Shown one piece after another: positions 1 to 7,700 of a stretch of DNA of 10,260 nt (its first letter is position 1; the number at the start of each line of letters is the position of its first letter). This DNA comes from CAG-791 sp963629395 (GTDB taxonomy: Bacteria; Bacillota; Clostridia; Lachnospirales; Lachnospiraceae): positions 1-10,260 of the forward strand of contig CAVGIV010000076.1 of the NCBI GenBank assembly GCA_963629395.1. The letters run 5' to 3'. A program made the position numbers and the translations under genes. The notes under the pieces are model-generated. The model was given only the letters and a program-made list of their open reading frames with translations, searched no databases and was not told where the DNA came from.

Positions 1-678
1 GTCGAAGAATATGTAACAATGAGCTCTTTCTACAATGTTGGTGGCGATATTTTTGTTCATCATGGCAAAATTATATGGGATGGCATGGCCACATGTATTC
101 GGACAAAGATAGCATCTATGGTTCCTGCGGGGGAAATGTGGCCTATTAACGAGACTGAATTACATATTAATGTCATAAAAAATGAAATAGAAAAGATGCT
201 TGAGAAAAGTGGTATCGTACATGGTGCTTATAACATTGAAGGGTACTTTACAGATAATGATGACTTCTTTGTGATTGAGATAAATACTAGACAAGGCGGA
301 AATGATATTCCTCAATTAATTAAGGAGTATTGTGAAATAGACATGTATAAACTATTGGTAACAACTGCGGTTGGAGATGATGAGTACTTTGATCTTGTCA
401 CAGGGACTTCTTTAAGCCTTGAAAAGAAATATATCACGAATTATATAGTTTTCTCGGAAAAAGAAACAATTTACAATGGTATTGAAATTGATGATTCAAT
501 TCATCCAATGATCTACAAAATCACAGAGAGAAAAAAGATTGGTGAAAAAGTAAGACATAAAACAGATGCAACAGATGCTATAGCGATGATATGTTTAAAA
601 TTTGATACAAGAATTCAGCAGTTAGAGTTTTTAAATAACGCGGATAAAATGATAAAACTGAAAGGGGATTACAAATGA
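1..678 (+). CDS. ATP-grasp domain ligase, C-terminal part (5' end outside window)
   Basis: The frame is open from base 1 (reading VEEYVTM...) to TGA at 676-678, so 225 codons of a longer gene are visible; the ATG at 19 is internal rather than a demonstrated start. The diagnostic stretch is near residues 80-101. A Glu in YNIEGYF is followed by VIEINTRQGGN, which matches the metal-binding Glu...Glu-x-Asn pattern of the ATP-grasp fold, where ATP drives carboxylate-amine or carboxylate-thiol ligation through an acyl-phosphate. The N-terminal ATP-binding half is missing, so the substrate cannot be inferred. The gene is AT-rich, unlike the GC-rich genes to its right. It overlaps a following start codon by ATGA, which points to an operon, possibly a small biosynthetic cluster. 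The ATP-grasp assignment is fairly secure; the pathway is unknown. Confidence 0.8.
   Translation, partial: VEEYVTMSSFYNVGGDIFVHHGKIIWDGMATCIRTKIASMVPAGEMWPINETELHINVIKNEIEKMLEKSGIVHGAYNIEGYFTDNDDFFVIEINTRQGGNDIPQLIKEYCEIDMYKLLVTTAVGDDEYFDLVTGTSLSLEKKYITNYIVFSEKETIYNGIEIDDSIHPMIYKITERKKIGEKVRHKTDATDAIAMICLKFDTRIQQLEFLNNADKMIKLKGDYK
661..667 (+). promoter_or_regulatory. Shine-Dalgarno site for the interrupted gene at 675
   Basis: AAAGGGG lies inside the last codons of the ATP-grasp gene, seven bases before the ATG at 675. Its strength and spacing show that the ATG in the ATGA overlap is a real start, although only six codons follow it. Confidence 0.6.
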
Positions 679-695
679 TCGCAAATAGAGAATAA
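675..695 (+). pseudogene. Six-codon 5' stub of a gene cut by an IS66-like end
   Basis: ATG at 675 overlaps the TGA of the ATP-grasp gene and has a good ribosome binding site. It reads MIANRE and then stops at TAA 693-695. That TAA lies within ATAAGCG, which resembles the conserved GTAAGCG terminus of IS66-family elements. The simplest reading is that a translationally coupled partner gene lost everything after codon 6 when the element inserted. The rest of the gene is not in this window, so the product is unknown. A minor alternative is a translation-coupled leader peptide, but there is no downstream gene it could serve. Confidence 0.5.
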
Positions 696-793
696 GCGCT
701 TAAAAAACTGGTGTCTGTGAATCAATAGATTTTTCCGCCATAATGGTAGTCTGTAACATTTCGCTACATTCGATTACCAAGAGGAGGATTGCT

Positions 794-1102
794 ATGAGTC
801 GCAGAACCTTCCACTCCACAGAAGAATGGATGTAGTTTGTAACTACGTGCAGGCAGAGCGGCTTGCCTGACAAGGAATGGTGCGCTGCCAACAGAATCAA
901 CATTAGTACCTTTTGCAATGCAGTTGCCTGGTTGCGTCAGAAAGCATGCCAGATCCCGGAACGTGAAACGAATGCGGATACGTTCTATGATCTGACTGTA
1001 TGTTGTAACCTAAAAGTATCAAGAAATGGAATCAAAAAAATTGAGGCTTCAGGCATAATTGTGGGGGAATTTCCCCTGCCTCTGACTAAAATTTCATATT
1101 GA
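794..1102 (+). pseudogene. IS66-type accessory protein TnpA, nonsense-disrupted
   Basis: ATG at 794 has a strong GAGGAGG site at 781-787. Thirteen codons (MSRRTFHSTEEWM) are followed by TAG at 833-835. The same frame then continues FVTTCRQSGLPDKEWC and later INISTFCNAVAWLRQKAC to TGA at 1100-1102. The EEW, CRQSGL-DKEWC and STF-NAV--LR-KAC spacing is that of the helix-turn-helix accessory protein encoded first in Firmicute IS66 elements. The similarity fades after about residue 65: the usual TnpA C-terminus is absent and the tail (ending LPLTKISY) is unfamiliar, so the gene is both stopped early and altered at its 3' end. An internal restart after the TAG has no good ribosome binding site. Confidence in the family is good, based on recalled wording rather than alignment. 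Confidence 0.7.
1064..1076. repeat. Short perfect inverted repeat in the IS remnant
   Basis: GGGGAA and TTCCCC flank a single T. AGGC (1051-1054) and GCCT (1078-1081) could extend the pairing asymmetrically. The one-base spacer is too small for a hairpin loop and no T-run follows, so it is not a terminator. It may be a chance palindrome or a protein-binding site. Confidence 0.25.
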
Positions 1103-1308
1103 AAAACCACATTGATGCGGAAACAATGATGGACTGGCAGTGTCTGGATGGCGGTGTGGAAGGATTTTTGAACGACGAGAGTACGGAGCCGCATGTGCTG
1201 ATTCTCAGTGAATCGCTTTGGGAGCAGTACAGCGGTGTGCTAACAGGACATGTGATTTTGCAGGATAATGGGTATCTTATTTTCAGTTCAGAGAAATATG
1301 GTGACTAA
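1099..1308 (+). CDS. Small hypothetical protein of unknown function
   Basis: This 69-residue ORF starts at TTG 1099, overlapping the TGA of the tnpA remnant as TTGA, and stops at TAA 1306-1308. It contains a hydrophobic stretch, HVLILSESLW, and an aromatic C-terminal section, GYLIFSS. There is no membrane segment, no recognisable domain and no clear ribosome binding site. An in-frame ATG at 1126 is an alternative start. It does not look like IS66 TnpB. It may be a passenger of the IS remnant, a fragment of another gene, or a chance frame. I do not recognise it. Confidence 0.3.
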   Translation: MKNHIDAETMMDWQCLDGGVEGFLNDESTEPHVLILSESLWEQYSGVLTGHVILQDNGYLIFSSEKYGD

Positions 1309-1348
1309 TAAATTCGAAACTGGATCAATTGATAGTGGGGAACGATTG

Positions 1349-3004
1349 GTGCGTCCTTATCTTTCCGTAACTGGCATGGGCGTTGGCGACCGGAAATGTT
1401 TTATCAGACGGCTGCTTCCCTCCGCCCTTGCCGCCGCCATTTCCATAACTCTTTTATCCGGCTGCGGCGCTTCTGGTGCAGATGCCGGCGCCGCAGGCAC
1501 CACTGCCGAAAGTGCTGATGGAAACGGTACCGGCAGCGTAACCACCGATGGCAGCACGGACGGCGCAAATGGCTCCGGTAGCACAAACGGTTCTGACTCT
1601 GCAACCGCCTCCGACAGCGTCCTCACGGTCGCACTGGACCCGAACAACCCGGTGTCGCTGACGATCTGGCACTACTACAACGGTGCGCAGCAGGCGGCCT
1701 TTGATGAGCTGGTGTCGGAGTTCAACGAGACGGTGGGCAAGGACGAGGGTATCTACGTTGAGGGCTACAGCCAGGGCTCGGTGTCGGATCTGGAGACGGC
1801 CATCACGGACGCGGTGGCGGGCAAGGTGGGCTCGCAGGAGCTCCCGGACCTGTTCTCGACCTACGCGGATACGGCGTACGAGGTGGAGCACCAGGGCAGG
1901 CTTGTGGATCTGACGCAGTATTTCAGCGATGAGGAGCTCTCGGAGTACGTGGACTCCTACGTGCAGGAGGGGTATTTTGACGATGACGGGGGGCTGTACC
2001 TGTTCCCTGTGGCGAAGTCGACGGAGATCATGATGATCAACAAGACGGACTGGGAGCCCTTTGCCAGGGCAACGGGGGAAAGCCTGGATGACCTTGCCAC
2101 GACGGAGGGGATCACCAGGACGGCGAAGGCCTACTATGAGTGGACGGATTCCCTGACGCCGGATGTGGAAGGCGACGGCAAGGCCTTTTACGGCCGGGAT
2201 TCGATGTCCAACTATTTTATCATCGGGATGAAGCAGATGGGGACGGATCTGTTCGATGTGGAGAACGGACAGGTCACCATTCGCGCGGAGAAGGACCAGA
2301 TCCGGCGGCTCTGGGACAACTACTACGTGCCGTATGTGAACGGATATTTTGCCAGTGCGGGGAAGTTCCGCTCGGACGATTTGAAGACAGGAGAGATTCT
2401 GGCCTACACGGGCTCGTCGGCGTCCTCGATGTATTTCCCGGATCAGGTGGAGGACGTAGGCACCACCAGCCGGGCGATCGACTACATCGTGCTGCCGGCC
2501 CCTGTCATGGAGGGCGGCGAGCAGGTGCAGGTGCAGCAGGGGGCCAGCATGGCGGTGACGAGCTCAGATCCGGAGCACGAGTATGCGGCGTGCCAGTTCC
2601 TGCGCTGGTTTACGGCGAAGGAAAACAACCTCCGCTTTGTCTGCGATGCGGCGTATTTTCCGGTCCGCAAGGAGGCCAACTCTGTCGGGGCACTGGACGG
2701 TGTGATTGCGGAGCAGAACCTTACGATCAGCAGCAAGGCCTATGACTGCCTGACGAGTGTGATGGAGAGGGCAGATGAAGTCACGTGCTACACGCCCAAG
2801 TGCTTTGCGTCCGGGTATGACACGAGAAAGGTTCTGGATTATAATCTCTGTGATAAGGCGGTGGCGGACAAGGCGGCCATCGACGAGGCTGTAGCAGGGG
2901 GAGTGTCCCGGGCAGAGGCCGTAGCGGACTACGTGACGGACGAGGCGTTTGATGCCTGGTATGAGGTCCTGGTGCAGACGCTGAATGAGAAGGCGGGACT
3001 GTAG
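1349..3004 (+). CDS. Lipoprotein extracellular solute-binding protein (ABC family 1-like)
   Basis: The protein is predicted to be a lipid-anchored extracellular binding protein that captures a solute, commonly a sugar or oligosaccharide in this family. From GTG 1349 it has 551 residues. It begins with a basic segment (DRKCFIRR) and a hydrophobic stretch leading to the lipobox LLSGC, with Cys39 as the lipidated residue. A Gly/Ser/Thr/Asp/Ala-rich tether spans residues 40-90. The binding domain opens with SLTIWHYYNGAQQAAFDELV near residue 103, the usual opening of MalE-type proteins, and continues to the C-terminus. The frame is open back to 1268, but that stretch overlaps the small ORF at 1099-1308 and its AT-rich surroundings. 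GTG 1349 (or TTG 1346) follows GTGGGG at 1335-1340; ATG 1376 gives a normal 30-residue signal but has no visible ribosome site. No permease or ATPase gene lies nearby. The histidine kinase two genes downstream has similar high GC, so a sensing role is possible. The substrate is unknown. Confidence 0.85.
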   Translation: MRPYLSVTGMGVGDRKCFIRRLLPSALAAAISITLLSGCGASGADAGAAGTTAESADGNGTGSVTTDGSTDGANGSGSTNGSDSATASDSVLTVALDPNNPVSLTIWHYYNGAQQAAFDELVSEFNETVGKDEGIYVEGYSQGSVSDLETAITDAVAGKVGSQELPDLFSTYADTAYEVEHQGRLVDLTQYFSDEELSEYVDSYVQEGYFDDDGGLYLFPVAKSTEIMMINKTDWEPFARATGESLDDLATTEGITRTAKAYYEWTDSLTPDVEGDGKAFYGRDSMSNYFIIGMKQMGTDLFDVENGQVTIRAEKDQIRRLWDNYYVPYVNGYFASAGKFRSDDLKTGEILAYTGSSASSMYFPDQVEDVGTTSRAIDYIVLPAPVMEGGEQVQVQQGASMAVTSSDPEHEYAACQFLRWFTAKENNLRFVCDAAYFPVRKEANSVGALDGVIAEQNLTISSKAYDCLTSVMERADEVTCYTPKCFASGYDTRKVLDYNLCDKAVADKAAIDEAVAGGVSRAEAVADYVTDEAFDAWYEVLVQTLNEKAGL

Positions 3005-3009
3005 CAATC

Positions 3010-3056
3010 CAAATGAGCAAAAGGAAAGCTGCGCAGCAGCGCTCCTGCAAATGAGC
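3010..3056. repeat. 9-bp direct repeats flanking a small palindrome in the intergenic gap
   Basis: CAAATGAGC occurs at 3010-3018 and 3048-3056, with the palindrome GCTGCGCAGC at 3028-3037 between them. The gap between the binding-protein stop and the next start is 110 bases. It shows no T-run after the palindrome, so a rho-independent terminator is not supported. It could be a junction scar or regulatory site linked to arrival of the downstream gene. Confidence 0.3.
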
Positions 3057-3097
3057 TTCGAATGGATACGAACATGCGTTCCGCCGGAGTTTTTATG

Positions 3098-3104
3098 AAA
3101 GGAG
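3098..3104 (+). promoter_or_regulatory. Ribosome binding site deciding the start at 3115
   Basis: AAAGGAG ends ten bases before ATG 3115. The same frame also has TTG at 3106, but that codon sits only one base after this site and cannot be initiated from it, so ATG 3115 is preferred. Confidence 0.65.
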
Positions 3105-3114
3105 TTTGAAGAGC

Positions 3115-4701
3115 ATGGGAAGATTTGTGAATCCGGACAGCAGTGCATTTCAGGTTGCTCTTAACTCTAGAATATACGTGGATAAGACGGGGCTGATCGA
3201 GTATACAAATAGTATTCTTGATTCGACAAATGCTTATATTTGCAACAGCCGGCCGCGCCGCTTCGGAAAGTCGTATGCAGCGAATATGCTGGCAGCGTAT
3301 TATAGCAAAGGTGCGGATTCGGAGCAGATGTTCTCCGGATTGCAGATTGGCAAGGACGATTCCTTCCGAAAGCACCTCAACAAATACGATGTAATTCACA
3401 TTGACATACAATGGTTTCTGGCAAACTGTGGGAATGCGGCCAAAGTTGTACAATCTATAACCAGAAGCGTTTTGGATGAACTTTGTGATATCTATCCGGA
3501 AGTGCTGCCGCGGGATGTGGTGTCCATTCCGGATGCTCTTTCACAGGTGAAGGAACGTACCGGACAGAAATTTGTTGTCATTATCGATGAGTGGGATGTC
3601 ATTATCCGAGATGGAACAATAACAGAAACGGTTCAGGATGAATATCTTAATTTTCTAAGAGGGATGTTCAAGGGCGTAGAGCCGACCAAGTATATTCAGC
3701 TTGCATATCTTACAGGAATTCTGCCCATCAAGAAAGAGAAAGCGCAGTCTGCAGTGAATAACCTTGACGAGTTTACGATGCTGCAGGCCGACGAACTGGC
3801 TCCATACGTTGGTTTTACCGAAGAGGAAGTTAGGGCCCTTTGTGAAAAGTACAACAGAGATTTTGATAAGGTAAAAAAGTGGTATGACGGCTATCTGCTC
3901 AATGGATACCAGGTGTACAATCCGAAGGCCGTTGTGAGTGTTATGACCAAGGGAAGATTCAGAAGTTATTGGTCAGAAACCGGATCATATGAGGTTGTGG
4001 TCCCGCTCATTTGCATGAATTATGATGGACTGAAGAATGCAATCATTGAAATGCTCTCCGGTTCGGAGGTTCGTGTTGATTCGGCGACGTTTAAAAATGA
4101 TCCTGCCAGGATACAAAACCGAGATGATGTGATTACGTATTTGATCCACCTCGGCTATTTGGGCTACAACGAGGAGCATGAAACTGCATTTGTTCCGAAT
4201 GAGGAGATCCGGCAGGAGCTAATTACAGCTGTCAGGAGCAGTAATTGGGATGAATTAATTGCTTTCCAGCAAGAGTCAAGAAACCTTCTGATGGCGACGT
4301 TGGCAATGAATGAAGAACAGGTGGCATCTGAAATTGAGAAGATTCATTCGGAATACGCTTCAACGATTCAATATAATGACGAGAATTCTTTGAGCAGTAC
4401 GATCACTATTGCGTATCTGGGGGCGATGCAGTACTACTTTAAACCTGTAAGAGAGTTGCCGACTGGCCGCGGGTTTGCTGATTTTGTCTTTATTCCAAAG
4501 CCGGAGAATATGAGCACATATCCGGCAATGGTTGTGGAATTAAAGTGGGATAAGAATGCAGAAACAGCATTGCAGCAGATAAAAAATAAACGATATCCTG
4601 AGTCTATTCTGAATTATACCGGAGATGTTCTCTTGGTCGGAATTAATTATGATAAGAGCAGCAAGGAACATCAGTGTATTATAGAAAAATATGAAAAGTA
4701 G
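3115..4701 (+). CDS. AAA-ATPase-like protein with C-terminal PD-(D/E)XK nuclease-like domain (DUF1703 type)
   Basis: This 528-residue protein matches the AAA-ATPase-like (PF09820) plus PD-(D/E)XK-like (PF08011) architecture, based on remembered family features. Residues 46-53 read RPRRFGKS, the atypical Walker A of this family; residues 154-161 (VVIIDEWD) form Walker B with Asp158 and Glu159. WYDGY at 256-260, followed by YNPKAVV, is another family hallmark. Near the C-terminus, GFADFVFIP with Asp456 and VELKW with Glu475 and Lys477 make up the D...E-x-K core of the nuclease fold, so the catalytic residues appear intact. The family is heavily duplicated in gut Clostridia and Bacteroidetes; its cellular function is not established. 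The gene sits between the binding-protein and kinase genes, starts 110 bases after one and ends 27 bases before the other, and is visibly more AT-rich than both. It looks like a later arrival rather than a functional partner. Confidence 0.88.
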   Translation: MGRFVNPDSSAFQVALNSRIYVDKTGLIEYTNSILDSTNAYICNSRPRRFGKSYAANMLAAYYSKGADSEQMFSGLQIGKDDSFRKHLNKYDVIHIDIQWFLANCGNAAKVVQSITRSVLDELCDIYPEVLPRDVVSIPDALSQVKERTGQKFVVIIDEWDVIIRDGTITETVQDEYLNFLRGMFKGVEPTKYIQLAYLTGILPIKKEKAQSAVNNLDEFTMLQADELAPYVGFTEEEVRALCEKYNRDFDKVKKWYDGYLLNGYQVYNPKAVVSVMTKGRFRSYWSETGSYEVVVPLICMNYDGLKNAIIEMLSGSEVRVDSATFKNDPARIQNRDDVITYLIHLGYLGYNEEHETAFVPNEEIRQELITAVRSSNWDELIAFQQESRNLLMATLAMNEEQVASEIEKIHSEYASTIQYNDENSLSSTITIAYLGAMQYYFKPVRELPTGRGFADFVFIPKPENMSTYPAMVVELKWDKNAETALQQIKNKRYPESILNYTGDVLLVGINYDKSSKEHQCIIEKYEK

Positions 4702-4728
4702 TTTTGATTACACAGACGAGAGCGTCAT

Positions 4729-7700
4729 ATGGGAAAACGAAAACGATCTTTGATGTTCATCTTGCTAGTGCCGCTGCTCTTTGCGGTGCTGATCGAGGGG
4801 GTGCTGCCCTTTACGGCGCTCCTGGTGAGTAAGACCAGGGAGACCATGATCGAAGCGTCGGTGAATATCGACAGCAGCATTGTGGATAACCGCAGGATGG
4901 TCCTGGGAGATGCCATGGACGAGCAGTGGAGCGCGGTGCGCAGGGAGAACACGTTCCTTACCAGCCGGCTCCAGAGCTACCTGGAGAGGAGCGGGCTCAC
5001 CCTGCAAGAATTTATATCAAACCGGGAGGCGAAGCTTTTGTACAGCGAGGCGGTCTTCCCGGAGCTTTTGAATTACCTGCAGCGAGACGGCTCCTGCGGG
5101 GTATTTTTGATTCTGGCAAATGAAGAGGCGGCGGCCGGAGACTACACCGGCTTTTTCCTGCGGGATTCCGACCCCACCACGGAGACGCTTACGAATTCGG
5201 ACCTTCTCCTGGAGAAGGGGAGCAAGACGCTGGCGCAGGAGGCGACGATTTCGTTGGACAATGCCTGGACCACGAGCTTTCACCTGGCCGGTCCCGGCGA
5301 GCGCGATGCGGATGACTTTTTCTACGAGCCGTACCTTCTGGCACTGGAGAACACGGACGTGGAGGCGAGCCGCATGGCCTACTGGTCCACACCCTTTGTG
5401 CTGGAAAACAACGCCTTGGACAGCCACCAGATGATCACCTATTCGGTGCCGCTGATCTGCGATGGAACGGTGTACGGGGTTCTGGGCACCGAGGTGTCCG
5501 TGAGCTATCTTTTAAAGTCGTATCTCTTAGTGCAGGATCTGGACCAGAACCAGAACGCAGGCTATGTGCTGGCCATCGAGCAGGAGGATGGGACCTACAG
5601 CGAAATGACCGGGAAGGGCGTGCTGTATGAGGCGCTGGGGGAGTCCGGGGATGGCTTTACACTGGAGGATACTGCCTATCCGAATCTGTGGAAGGTAACA
5701 GGAGTAAAGGCGGGGGAACAGAGCGTGTATGCGGTCCGGTCCGAGCTGGCGCTGTATCAGGCGCAGGTGCCCTATGAGAATAAGACCTGGGTGCTGTGCG
5801 GCCTGGTAACGGAGAGCTCGATTTTCGGTCTTGGAAATCTGCTGTACCGGACGATTTTCACCACAGTTCTCGTCTGTGCGGTGGTGGGCATGGTACTGAT
5901 GTGCAGCGTAGTGAGCCGGGTTCTGCGGCCGGTGTATCGGCTGATGGAGAGCGTGCGCGGCGGAATAGCGGGGCTGCGCGCATTTGAGATGTCGGGAATT
6001 GCGGAGGTGGATGAGCTGCACGATGTCGTGGAGACGCTGACGGAGCAGGAGCTCCGGATCCGCAATCAGCTAAATGATGAGAAGGAGCGCTACCGCCTCG
6101 CCATCCGCAGCTCCAGCGATATGTTCATTACCTATCGGATGAGCATGCAGATGCTGGAGATCGTGAACAGCAGGAGCTATGACGGCATCTGGCCGCTGCG
6201 GGATTTCTGGGATCGGGTGATAGCACCGCGCCTGTCCGGGGAGGATCTCCTGCGGTGCGAGCGGATCTTCCGCGGAGAGGATGAGGAGCTTGCGGGCGAG
6301 ATCTGCCTGCTGGAGGCAAGCTCGGATGCAAACGATCCAGATGCAAATAGTCCGGAAGCGACGACTGGAGTGCCGCGGAATGTACCGTATGACGCCGGGT
6401 ACGCAGAGGCTCCGACTGTCCATTCAAAGGGGCACTGGTATGCGTATCAGGGGCGTCTGGTTGCGGACCCCGAGAGCGGAGAGAAGCGGATTGTCGGCTA
6501 TGTGCGCGACATCCATGAGGCGAAGGTGCGTGCGCTGGAGCAGGAGGCGCAGAGCATGCGGGATCCGGTGACGGGATTTTATCGCCTGCAGCCGGGGACG
6601 GAGGTTATCGAGACGGCGAGAAGACAGGCGCCGGCGGGCGTTCTGGCGGTGCTGGATCTGAGCCGCTTTTCGTTCCTGGTGGGTCACTGCGGCCTGACCT
6701 TCGGCGATGTGATCCTGGAGGAGTTCGCAAGACTCCTGCGCGGGCTTATTACGCGTGAGGTGCCGGGGAGGTCTGTCTATGTGCGGGCCGGCTCGGATGA
6801 GTTCATCGTCTGGATGCCGGGAGCTTCGCCGGAGATCTGCCGCAGGATATTGGATCCGTTAAAAAAGCAGTTCGGCGCGCTGGTGCAGAATGGTTCGCTG
6901 GAGCTGCGGTTCCATGCGGGACTGGCGGAGGCTGGCTCCGTCATCCCTGTCGGCACAGAGAAGGCTTTGGGAGGTGTGCCTGCCGCAGGGGCTGTAAATG
7001 CGGCGATATCCGCGGATGACACGGATGCTGCATGGGGGCGGAGCTCGAACGGCACGGCTGCCGGGGAGACGATTGCCACGGATGTGCTGATTCGACGCGC
7101 CTGCATCTCCCTGGCGGAGGCCAGGCGCCGGAACCGGTGCTGCATCCTCTGGGATGAGGGGACCGGCTCTGACGAGCCTGTGCGGCCCTTTGGCGAGATT
7201 GTGTCCCAGGGCTACAGCGTGCAGAACGGCCTGGCTTCCCTTGCCCTCAACCTGTTCGACCGCAGCTATGCGCTGGAGGCCTCGCTGGATCTGATGGCGC
7301 TTCGCTTAGAACGGGAGCTCGGCCTGCAGAATCTGGTGATTACACGCTTTCATGAGGAATACCTGACAGGGAGTGTGGAGTATGCATGGCACGCCCTGGA
7401 GGATAAGAGCGAATGGGATGCCATCGTGCCCCGCTCAGAGGAGGAGTGCCGGCGGATGAATCAGCTGGCGGCCGGGCACCGGCTGCAGAGGATTTCAAGC
7501 AGGTTCGCTGTGGACATGCGCTGTGATTGGCTGGCAAAGGAAAACGAGCCTGGCCTCTTCCTGCCTATGACGGACAACGGGCAGTATTCGGGCGATATCT
7601 TCCTGATCGGGCTCCCGTCAGAGCTTCTGGAGGATGCGGCGCAGAGCGCGCAGCTGTGCGAGATCTGCACCATCATCCAGAACAGCATCAATCAGAAGCG

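Larger units (their letters stand above)
692..1102 (+). mobile_element. Decayed IS66-family insertion sequence remnant
   Basis: The left boundary is placed at ATAAGCG, close to the GTAAGCG end known for the IS66 family. About 100 bases of leader follow before a tnpA-type accessory gene, a layout normal for this family. The remnant has no TnpB, no TnpC DDE transposase and no matching inverted right end before the GC-rich lipoprotein gene begins near 1346. The right limit is therefore uncertain and may extend to about 1310. No target duplication can be checked because the right end is missing. Confidence 0.6.

Noticed and set aside
735..750. Possible promoter -10 (CATAAT) in the IS leader
   Set aside because: No credible -35 box sits at the right distance, so the match is too weak to annotate.
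700..918. 72-codon minus-strand frame with a hydrophobic stretch
   Set aside because: It is antisense to the tnpA remnant and its leader, with no ribosome site; the hydrophobic run is likely a by-product of the opposite strand.
2140..2745. A 201-codon + strand frame inside the binding-protein gene
   Set aside because: It is an out-of-frame shadow rich in Gly and Arg with no motif, while the overlapping frame encodes a clear solute-binding protein.
3022..3046. Possible terminator hairpin after the binding-protein gene
   Set aside because: Pairing needs two bulges and no T-run follows, so a rho-independent terminator is not supported.
3062..3109. A 15-codon leader-like ORF (MDTNMRSAGVFMKGV) before the AAA gene
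   Set aside because: It has no ribosome binding site and its end overlaps the Shine-Dalgarno of the next gene; no attenuator-type structure accompanies it.
2564..3453. Overlapping minus-strand frames across the gap between the binding protein and the AAA protein
   Set aside because: They run antisense to two real genes and show no recognisable protein features or ribosome site.
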